In this document: in pieces, positions 6,280 through 12,771 of the stretch | How the letters are laid out: each line of letters begins with the position of its first letter | Numbering within the stretch: the first letter of the stretch is position 1 | From: Dehalococcoidales bacterium | GTDB taxonomy: Bacteria; Chloroflexota; Dehalococcoidia; Dehalococcoidales; CSSed11-197 | Assembly (NCBI GenBank): GCA_028705415.1 | Contig: JAQWDO010000017.1 | Coordinates: 1-12,771, forward strand | Direction of reading: 5' to 3' | DNA length: 12,771 nt | Notes under the pieces: model-generated | Database searches by the model: none | What the model saw: the letters and a program-made list of their open reading frames with translations, nothing else | What the model was told of the DNA's origin: nothing | Translations under genes and position numbers: made by a program

Positions 6280-7401
6280 TTACCATATTTGGTTGTTTGA
6301 AAAGCTGGCCCCTATATGCCTGATTACCTCAACCCAGGAGGCGGTATTATCCGCCGGAACCAGGGAAGCGGCAGCGGTGCGGACGTTTCCTGCCATGCAC
6401 TGATAAAGCCCTTCATCCGTAAGCAGGCTGGTGATTGCGGCGGCAAAGGCTTTATAATCGCTGGCGTCATTAATAATAAAAGCGTTATAACCATCACGGG
6501 CAATACTGGTTATATCTCCACAATTCGATACCACCGCTGGCAAGCCACATAACAAAGCTTCCAGATATACGTTGGGGAAACCCTCCCTTTTCGAGCTCAG
6601 CAGAAAAACACGTGATTTGTTGAGATAACTGTTTACATCATGCCTGAAACCCGGGAAAGCTAAATTGTTTTTTAAGCCAAGGGTGCGAGTTGTTTTTTCC
6701 AGTTGCTTCCGGCAAGGCCCATCACCAAGAATGCATGCCTTGAAATCCGGTATAATGTTTTTTACTTCCCTGAAAGCCAGCAGGGCTGTTTCAATATTTT
6801 TGACCTTTTCGAGCCTGCCAACCAGTATTACATCGTATTTTATGCTGTTATACACTGGATAATATCTTTCAAAATCCGGGTAGCAGATTATTGGGAAAAT
6901 CTTACGCCCGGGCACTCGATGTTTAATCAGGAAATCCCTGGTAAAAGATCCTGTTGTAATAACAGCATTTGCCTTCCTGAGAACTGCCAGCATACATTTT
7001 CCATATAAAGTCAGCTCAGCATTATGATCAAAGTGTGACGGGCTTCCAATTGAAAATAATTCTACCGGTCCGGCTATGATTGATAAAACCACGGGTTTTC
7101 TGGTGAATTTAGCCGTGATATATGCCATGATCCCATGTGGAAACAACAGATAACCGGCAATAAAATCCGGGCGCTTGAATACCGCCAGCACTATCAGTAT
7201 CACAAACTCGCAAATGACAGCAGCAACCGGCAGACTGCCCAGAAATCCCGGAGGGCAATAATATTTTACTTTGTCTATTCCAGGCCCTGGTTTTTTGGTA
7301 ACCAGCATTATTTCGGTTACATTAGTAACACGGGCTATCGGTTCAACAAGATGGCTTGTAACACTATTACCCAGATTGCCCAGTTGAACAAGAATTCTCA
7401 T
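6280..7401 (-). CDS. GT4-type glycosyltransferase (GT-B fold), last gene of polysaccharide operon
   Basis: The 373-residue protein has the layout of retaining GT4 family enzymes. The N-terminal acceptor domain starts MRILVQLGN and has a hydrophobic stretch around 57-75, likely a membrane-contact helix. The C-terminal donor domain opens with VILVGRLEKVKNIE (G195, R196, K201) and carries the E-x7-E signature EGFPNVYLE (E273, E281), which binds the nucleotide-sugar. It should transfer a sugar to a growing lipid-linked glycan at the inner face of the membrane; donor and acceptor cannot be told. Its ATG overlaps the stop of the capA-like gene by four bases (ATGA), so it is translationally coupled. 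Confidence 0.9.
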   Translation of the reverse strand: MRILVQLGNLGNSVTSHLVEPIARVTNVTEIMLVTKKPGPGIDKVKYYCPPGFLGSLPVAAVICEFVILIVLAVFKRPDFIAGYLLFPHGIMAYITAKFTRKPVVLSIIAGPVELFSIGSPSHFDHNAELTLYGKCMLAVLRKANAVITTGSFTRDFLIKHRVPGRKIFPIICYPDFERYYPVYNSIKYDVILVGRLEKVKNIETALLAFREVKNIIPDFKACILGDGPCRKQLEKTTRTLGLKNNLAFPGFRHDVNSYLNKSRVFLLSSKREGFPNVYLEALLCGLPAVVSNCGDITSIARDGYNAFIINDASDYKAFAAAITSLLTDEGLYQCMAGNVRTAAASLVPADNTASWVEVIRHIGASFSNNQIW

Positions 7402-8486
7402 TTTAAAAGCTTCCCGATATAATCTGCGATTATTTTGGCAGTGAAGGGCAGGGGGTATCTGGTAATATTGCCAAGGAACCTGAGTTTCATTTTCCGTCTG
7501 GCGTATTTACTGCAAACAGCCAGCCCCCTGGCATAATCTCTGGAATAGGATTCGTTTACGTCTAAAATACATGAAGATAGCTGATTAATATTACATAATG
7601 CAGTGGTTTTTTCCCGGCCTTCAAGTGGAACCGGTTGAAACATACTATTAATGCGCACCGGATGTATGTTGTACCCCGAAACTGTACCTGTTTTGTTTAA
7701 ACTACATTCCAATATTAAGCCGTTTCTGGTGGCCGGGATATAGCTCATATCAAAAACAAAATTACCCAAGCTGTAGGCGATCAAACCACCTCCGTAGAGT
7801 TCAATACCCTGAATCACATGCGGATGATGGCCAAGAACGAGACTGGCGCCGGAATCTATCATATTGTGAGCCATTTCAACCTGTTCTACAGAAGGTTTTT
7901 GGATGTATTCGTCCCCCCAGTGCATGGAAACAACTACCAAATCAACTGCTGTTCTGGCATTCTTGATTTGTGCATAAATCTCTGATGGTTTATCTGTGGT
8001 AGTAATTGCGGTTGAATCATTGATCAAACAATAAGATAAAAACGCGGTTTTGAAACCATTATGGCCACAGGTAATCAAACCCTGATTGTTACTATCGCTA
8101 CCGTTGTAACCAGTACATTTGATCCCGTTTGCTTCAAGTAATGTTATTGTTTCTGTCAGAGATCGCCACCCATACTCAAGAGCATGGTTGTTTGCAACAG
8201 ACAATACGTTAAAGCCGGCGTATTTCAAACCATTAACCGAACCGGAAGGGCCGTAAAAACAACATGCATCTAACCGTGTTTTACCAGGCACATTTCCTGC
8301 CAGTACAGCCTCAAGGTTACCAAAGACAATATCACCTTTGTCCAATATTGGCCTGGCAAACTGGAATATAAATTCACTGCCGTGTTTTTTTATGGCAGAG
8401 GCTGTCCCCATTCCCGGACTCAACGGCCCATCTCCCAGCATCACATCCCCCACGGCGGTAATTATAATTTTATCTGGTTTGCTCAT
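7398..8486 (-). CDS. CapA-like protein (PGA_cap, metallophosphatase fold)
   Basis: The 362-residue protein shows the ordered metal-site motifs of the CapA/PgsA family: VGDVMLG (D14), GNLE (N57, E59), ANNHALEYG (N99-H101), HWGDEY (H189), GHHPHV (H220, H221, H223) and SLGNFVF (N242). The family has a calcineurin-like metallophosphatase fold and is needed for poly-gamma-glutamate and some capsule assembly, where its exact chemistry is unclear. I see no N-terminal membrane anchor, unlike many PgsA proteins, so this one may be cytoplasmic. ATG at 8486 has GGAG nine bases upstream; a GTG at 8501 would add five residues. It overlaps the end of the CapK-like gene by 17 bases and the GT4 start by four. 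No pgsB or pgsC is seen, so polyglutamate synthesis is unlikely. Confidence 0.88.
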   Translation of the reverse strand: MSKPDKIIITAVGDVMLGDGPLSPGMGTASAIKKHGSEFIFQFARPILDKGDIVFGNLEAVLAGNVPGKTRLDACCFYGPSGSVNGLKYAGFNVLSVANNHALEYGWRSLTETITLLEANGIKCTGYNGSDSNNQGLITCGHNGFKTAFLSYCLINDSTAITTTDKPSEIYAQIKNARTAVDLVVVSMHWGDEYIQKPSVEQVEMAHNMIDSGASLVLGHHPHVIQGIELYGGGLIAYSLGNFVFDMSYIPATRNGLILECSLNKTGTVSGYNIHPVRINSMFQPVPLEGREKTTALCNINQLSSCILDVNESYSRDYARGLAVCSKYARRKMKLRFLGNITRYPLPFTAKIIADYIGKLLK

Positions 8487-9840
8487 TAACCCTTGCTCCA
8501 CTATTATCCCGGTTTATTATAAATTTGAACTTGTTGTTCGACCCTGGAGGAATGGAATCACAATAGTTGACGGTAACTGAAATGTCACTGCCAGCATGAT
8601 GTTTTAATATGTGCAAGAATCGTTCTTCGTCTTCTTTTGAGTACCTTTCTCCTTTCACAACATTGATTAACAGTATATTGTGACCGGTTTGTACGAGTTG
8701 GTATTGCTCAATATTGCAATCTTTAAACATCAGGGTAATTGCAGGTCCAGTTAAAGTTACTCCGTTTGGGAATTTAATAAAATCTGCTGTTCGCCCTTCG
8801 ATTGCCTTAAGCAACGGCAAACCCCTGCCGCATGAGCATGGTTCATTGCTTAATTTGCCGATATCCCCTGTTTCGTACCTGATAAACGGCATTGCATAAT
8901 TATGCAGATCTGTTACTATGATTCGGCCTGATTGGCCGGGTGCAACGTAGTTTCCGCATTCGTCAACAATTTCGATGATGCATTTTTCAACGGTGATATG
9001 AAAACCGCTGTGTTTTTCACACTCAAGCGCCTGGGCGCCACCATCATAGGAACCGTACTGGTCAAATACGCGGCACTTGAACTCTGTTTCTATAACCTGG
9101 CGAATATTTGGTAATAATACTTCGGCGGTTGAGAATACAGCATTAAATGTCATGTTTATTCCATAACATCTGCAATGATCTGCCAGCATATAAATTGAAG
9201 AAGGATAGCCATAAATATATCGCGGTTTCTTGCTGGAAATGTTTTTTACATAATGATCTAACTTTTCTTTAGTCAGGCTTACAGCTGACAATGACAAATT
9301 CCTTTCGAGCATGTTCCGGACCACATAAAAAACGGATGCTTTTTCTTCCGGGATTAAAGATGACCCTCCAAAAGTAATTCTTTTGTCTCCCGGTTTATAA
9401 CCAGCCCACTCCCACCCCCTGAACATGCCTGCCCAGTTTATTGATACAACATCCTTGTCAATATAAAATTGCAGCGGTTCCCCGGTTGAGCCGCCGGTGG
9501 AATTTGGAATGGGTTTGTATCTGTCTGGCCTGTGCGCTGTAAGTTTCTTGAAATTTTCTCTGATTGTTTGTTTGGATATTATCGGCAATTTCCTCAGGTC
9601 TTCCTGTTTTTGAATATCGGCCGGCGTTAAACCAAGACGGGTAAACAGGTCTCGATAATATGGAACGTTTTTGTGACAGTGAGAAATAAGTTCGGCGAGC
9701 TTTACATCTTGCATTTCCTTCAAGCGCTCGACCGGCCACCACTGCGTTTTCTGTAGTTGACAGAAATATTTCATCACTGAAGTACCCAAAGCAAGGTCAG
9801 CCAGCGGATAAATCAAATTTTCTGCGATTAAAGAGTACAT
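8470..9840 (-). CDS. CapK/PaaK-like adenylate-forming enzyme
   Basis: The 456-residue protein belongs to the phenylacetate-CoA-ligase-like (CapK) branch of adenylate-forming enzymes. Visible motifs are the ATP loop NSTGGSTGEP (113-122), the QYGSYDGG segment, the RYETGD motif for ribose binding, a short CSCGRG cysteine pair, and a C-terminal NKFKF containing the likely catalytic lysine. CapK proteins are common in capsule and exopolysaccharide loci and are thought to activate an acid, perhaps to decorate the glycan; the substrate is unknown. I chose ATG at 9840 because family members start a few residues before the conserved LIYPL. An in-frame ATG at 9891 with GGGAG very close upstream would add 17 residues and is a real alternative. 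Confidence 0.85.
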   Translation of the reverse strand: MYSLIAENLIYPLADLALGTSVMKYFCQLQKTQWWPVERLKEMQDVKLAELISHCHKNVPYYRDLFTRLGLTPADIQKQEDLRKLPIISKQTIRENFKKLTAHRPDRYKPIPNSTGGSTGEPLQFYIDKDVVSINWAGMFRGWEWAGYKPGDKRITFGGSSLIPEEKASVFYVVRNMLERNLSLSAVSLTKEKLDHYVKNISSKKPRYIYGYPSSIYMLADHCRCYGINMTFNAVFSTAEVLLPNIRQVIETEFKCRVFDQYGSYDGGAQALECEKHSGFHITVEKCIIEIVDECGNYVAPGQSGRIIVTDLHNYAMPFIRYETGDIGKLSNEPCSCGRGLPLLKAIEGRTADFIKFPNGVTLTGPAITLMFKDCNIEQYQLVQTGHNILLINVVKGERYSKEDEERFLHILKHHAGSDISVTVNYCDSIPPGSNNKFKFIINRDNSGARVNEQTR

Positions 9841-9905
9841 ACCAACTTTTTCTTGCCACTTGATTGTTGCTGACAGAATCGCGGCAAACATTATCTCCCG
9901 ATAAT

Positions 9906-10964
9906 CTAATCAGCCTTTAACTCATAAAAACTTTCCGGCCACTTAATTATGAGTCCAGCAATAAAGCCTGCCAGGTCAATCTTGTGCAACAGAAGCTTTT
10001 CTTTTTTCTTGCTCCAATCCTGTTTCAAATTAGGCTGTTGGATCAGTTCTACGGCTTTTTCTATTGCGCTTGCAGAGCTGTTAAAGCAAAACATCAAACC
10101 ATAGTCACTTTCCAGCTCTCTAAAGTTGCCAAACTCATGATAATTGGACAAGCACATAACCGAAGGCACGCCCAGAACTGCAGCTTCGGTTGCCATGGTA
10201 CCGGTATCAGCTACAAGCAAATGTGCATAATTCAACACATGGTGAATACGGTGAACGGCAACAGCTAACCTGTATTTATCCAGGTCTTCTGGGAGGGGAT
10301 CTTCGGAAGAAATAAATATGCGGGTAAATGGTTCAAGTGTTTTAACCAGTTTATATTTATCGTTTAGAGAAAAACCTTTACGACCGATATCATGTACAGC
10401 ATCGAAAGCGTTAAAACGCAGGATTGCATATTTCTCACCAGGATTTACTCCCAGTTCACGCAACACAGAGGGATCTGGAATAAAATGATTCGGGTGAAGG
10501 TAAGACAGTTCCTTGTAGCTGGGTATTCTTATATGTTTATTGCCCAGGTCTAAGCTAAAGCATGAAGGGGTAAGAATTGCTCCTGAAAAACGTTTCCAAA
10601 GGGATCTTTCCAAACCAGGAGTGGGTTCGCTATCTTCAAATATCACACAAGTCTTTCTGAGAATCGCGGCAGCGGTTGCTTCTACGGGGCCGGTTCCGAT
10701 AACCATTGAGGGTTCGTAAGCTTTAAGTAATGAACAGGCTGTAAAGAAATGTCCCGGTAACTGGATTATCTTTAAATGGCTGGTTTTCGCAGAGATTCCA
10801 TAAGTTACAGAGGGTAGCTTGTAAGCTTCCAATAAGTGGCTAATATCATATCCGCCACGAATGATCGCTACAGCACTTATACCCCTGGCAATCAATTTTT
10901 TCATGACTTGCGCCCAGAGGTGAGCTTGTGCAGGGGTATGTATAAAGAAGGCGCAGTCTATCAT
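9906..10964 (-). CDS. DUF354 family protein, GT-B-like sugar enzyme
   Basis: The 352-residue protein matches the DUF354 pattern. It begins DCAFFIHTPAQAHLW, has IGTGPVEATAAAIL (89-102) and FEDSEPTP, then HPNHFIPDPSVLRELG, ILRFNAFDAVHDIGRKGFSL (181-200), FISSE and the C-terminal ADTGTMATEAAVLGVP (252-267). The last motif resembles the nucleotide-sugar site of UDP-GlcNAc 2-epimerases and GT-B transferases, so it probably binds a nucleotide-sugar. Whether it epimerises, hydrolyses or transfers is not known. ATG at 10964 begins five bases after the stop of the FemAB-like gene and gives the family N-terminus. A frame from 11036 would overlap that gene by 67 bases with 24 atypical residues. Confidence 0.85.
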   Translation of the reverse strand: MIDCAFFIHTPAQAHLWAQVMKKLIARGISAVAIIRGGYDISHLLEAYKLPSVTYGISAKTSHLKIIQLPGHFFTACSLLKAYEPSMVIGTGPVEATAAAILRKTCVIFEDSEPTPGLERSLWKRFSGAILTPSCFSLDLGNKHIRIPSYKELSYLHPNHFIPDPSVLRELGVNPGEKYAILRFNAFDAVHDIGRKGFSLNDKYKLVKTLEPFTRIFISSEDPLPEDLDKYRLAVAVHRIHHVLNYAHLLVADTGTMATEAAVLGVPSVMCLSNYHEFGNFRELESDYGLMFCFNSSASAIEKAVELIQQPNLKQDWSKKKEKLLLHKIDLAGFIAGLIIKWPESFYELKAD

Positions 10965-10969
10965 TTTAC

Positions 10970-12046
10970 TTAACCTAAATGCCTGAATAACAGTTTGCTT
11001 AGTGTCTCTGTAAGAAACGCAGGCATAATTTTCCATATGCGGGTGACTAAATCGTAGAGAAATCCTTCTTCCAGTCTTATCGTTGAGGATATAGATGGAT
11101 AATAATAGTATTTCAGAGGGATTTGCTGTGCACCCCAGTGTTTTTTAAAAGACGAAAGGCCACAGTCATTCCTGGACGCACGCCCAAAATCGAATTGTTT
11201 TATTCCCTTATGAATCGCTGATTCAATGGCAGCCCAGATTAATAAACTGGTTGCATTATATTTGCGATGTTTGGTGGTTGAAGCACTATAGCCATAAATT
11301 ACAGAATTATTGAACTCAAGATTAAGCATACCGGCGATAACTGCTTGCTTATATTCAGCGAGATATAATGAATGGTTTTCATTCAAACCGTTTAAGATAT
11401 TTCTAAAAAAGGCCGAGGGGTGTGCTGGTACTCCCAACCGGCTCTTGGTTTCCACATTTAGTTTATAGAACGCTTTCAAGCCGGAAACCCCTGGCACCCG
11501 GTTAGCAACGACTCCTTGTTTGGCGGCTTTTCTAATAGCCCATCTGGTGCTCTTTGGATTTAATTTTTTCCAGTTTTGTTCTACATTCGTGATATCTAGA
11601 ATAAAGGTTGAAAAGGTTTCATCCATCAGGAAACCTGCCTTTTTCATTGTCTCTTCTGTCAAATCGCTGGTTTCGGTGCCTTCAATCGTTCTGATTTCTA
11701 TGTTACTTGCACGAAGGCGGTTCTTGAGCGCAATTGCTTCTTTTATCAACTCAATAAGAGCTGCTTCAAAGTCAAAAAGGGGGCCACCTATGTGGGAAAA
11801 CGGCAAGGAAACCAGCCTGTTGCCAGTCAGCCAGCTTTTTACAAGCATCAATGGAAGTATGCCGCAAACATTTTCGTTACCATCAAGAGCAAATATGTTG
11901 AAAGGCTTATAACCAAAGCTGTTTGCAAGCACACAATTCCACTGGGGAAGATGGTATATCTTCCCATCCGGCTTACTTGCAACGTATTCCTCCCACTGCA
12001 GAGGATTGACTTTATAAGTTATCGACAGGTTGTTTGCTCTCTCCAT
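10970..12046 (-). CDS. FemAB-like / BioF2-type GNAT-fold protein
   Basis: The 358-residue protein has two GNAT-like halves as in FemAB enzymes. Typical features are YHLPQWNCVLANSFGYKP (31-48), a basic segment RWAIRKAAKQGV (168-179), and a C-terminal core with YGYSAST, YNATSLLIWAAIESAIHKG, FDFGRASRNDCGLSSFKKHWG (F285 to G305). The FGR-x-FKK-WG signature is frequent in exopolysaccharide-locus FemAB proteins, including those of PEP-CTERM/exosortase systems, though no exosortase is seen here. The family transfers aminoacyl or acyl groups, in Fem proteins from tRNA to the peptidoglycan precursor. Here I infer a group transfer onto the surface glycan or its lipid carrier. ATG at 12046 is four bases after the previous stop; the upstream ribosome site is poor, so coupling is likely. 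Confidence 0.85.
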   Translation of the reverse strand: MERANNLSITYKVNPLQWEEYVASKPDGKIYHLPQWNCVLANSFGYKPFNIFALDGNENVCGILPLMLVKSWLTGNRLVSLPFSHIGGPLFDFEAALIELIKEAIALKNRLRASNIEIRTIEGTETSDLTEETMKKAGFLMDETFSTFILDITNVEQNWKKLNPKSTRWAIRKAAKQGVVANRVPGVSGLKAFYKLNVETKSRLGVPAHPSAFFRNILNGLNENHSLYLAEYKQAVIAGMLNLEFNNSVIYGYSASTTKHRKYNATSLLIWAAIESAIHKGIKQFDFGRASRNDCGLSSFKKHWGAQQIPLKYYYYPSISSTIRLEEGFLYDLVTRIWKIMPAFLTETLSKLLFRHLG

Positions 12047-12050
12047 TTTT

Positions 12051-12771
12051 TTAATTCGCTCGCAACTTGAACAATATTTCTTTACCTGTTGAAAAGAGTT
12101 TATCGATTAAAAACCTGGAAACATACGCCATCGGATTCCCGCACCATCTCTCCGGATGAGTCAACAGACAAATATTGGGCAGATCAGCCTTTTCAATTAT
12201 CCGGATCACATCGTCCGTTGAACTGGCGGTCACATTGTCGAAAGCAGTAACAACTGAGTCTTTACCCGGCATTTTTTGGGCCTCCGTGTTTCGCCAGGTT
12301 CTGCCGGAATCGGAAAAATAAGCAAAGCTTGAAAAATCCAGACTTAGAAATGCTTCTCCCAAAAGCAAGCAATCTTTAAATTGCATATGTTTCCAGATAT
12401 CCTTGTTGTCATACCTGGTCAGCGGGTTGCCATGAGCACATACTGTTGTAATTCCATATTTTTCTCTGAACACTGCCAGTTGCTCTTTGAACAATACCAG
12501 GGCTTCAGGAATAGAACCCCTACATTTATCCAGTGTTTCATAATGAAAACCAATTTCATGTCCGCAAGCCAGGATTCGATCCATTACCTGAGGAAGAAAA
12601 GTGCCGACTCTAAAGTAGTAAGAAGAAGGTATTCCAAATTCATACTCGATTTCTGCTACACTTAAGGCTCTTTGCGGTGACCGGTCTATATCATGGCGCA
12701 GAACTATACACGATTTGCCAGCTATGCCTTTAATATTCGCCAGATACTGAGCAAGAGTAATAGCCGAATAC
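12051..12771 (-). CDS. Polysaccharide deacetylase-like protein (N-terminus beyond right edge)
   Basis: The frame is open at the right edge and ends with TAA at 12053-12051; about 239 residues are visible. Soon after the edge comes LRHDIDRSP, matching the metal-binding Asp motif of NodB-type deacetylases, then GIPSSYYFRVGTF, GHEIGFHYE (second motif, two histidines), AHGNPLTRYD, YFSDSGRTW and LLTHPERW near the end. This order is typical of the deacetylase-like proteins of surface-polysaccharide loci, where they are thought to remove acetyl groups from N-acetyl sugars or precursors. The ATG at 12584 is internal and not the start, because conserved residues extend upstream of it. It leads directly into the FemAB-like gene with a four-base gap. 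Confidence 0.85.
   Translation of the reverse strand, partial: YSAITLAQYLANIKGIAGKSCIVLRHDIDRSPQRALSVAEIEYEFGIPSSYYFRVGTFLPQVMDRILACGHEIGFHYETLDKCRGSIPEALVLFKEQLAVFREKYGITTVCAHGNPLTRYDNKDIWKHMQFKDCLLLGEAFLSLDFSSFAYFSDSGRTWRNTEAQKMPGKDSVVTAFDNVTASSTDDVIRIIEKADLPNICLLTHPERWCGNPMAYVSRFLIDKLFSTGKEILFKLRAN

Overview
The window looks like a bacterial chromosome segment read almost entirely on the minus strand; only one gene (yjbQ-like) is on the plus strand. Genes are tightly packed with short gaps or overlaps, GTG and TTG starts sit next to good Shine-Dalgarno sites, and the promoters are of sigma-70 type. Nothing here fixes the taxon. An anaerobe is plausible because KamA is an oxygen-sensitive radical SAM enzyme. 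The Thr/Pro-stalk lipoprotein style reminds me of Chloroflexota such as Dehalococcoidia, but that is a low-confidence guess. I see no rRNA, tRNA, CRISPR array, IS element or phage gene.

Left part (1-1425): a lipoprotein gene runs off the left edge. It has a GTG start, a lipobox Cys30 and a long Thr/Pro stalk. It is divergent from a YjbQ/UPF0047 gene. The 290-base space between them has a promoter for each gene and two abutting perfect inverted repeats that look like operators.

Middle part (1468-5369): a four-gene operon, transcribed right to left, encodes a KamA-type lysine 2,3-aminomutase, two different D-Ala-D-Ala-ligase-like ATP-grasp enzymes and a small GNAT acetyltransferase. Two junctions share a stop-T-ATG layout and the third overlaps by 16 bases, so the four products are probably made together. 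KamA keeps the residues used for L-lysine. The operon therefore reads as a small pathway: make beta-lysine, ligate it, and possibly N-acetylate the product. This is the strongest candidate here for a poorly described system. The upstream region (5246-5369) has several promoter-like elements and a nested inverted repeat.

Next (5370-6279) is a TauE/SafE-type membrane transporter with its own promoter. Right part (6280-12771): six same-strand, nearly contiguous genes form a surface-polysaccharide operon whose start lies beyond the right edge. In transcription order they are a polysaccharide deacetylase (partial), a FemAB/GNAT-like protein, a DUF354 GT-B-like protein, a CapK/PaaK-like adenylate-forming enzyme, a CapA-like metallophosphatase-fold protein and a GT4 glycosyltransferase. 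This block is visibly AT-richer than the kamA operon, which suggests separate acquisition. A weak terminator ends it directly upstream of the transporter promoter.
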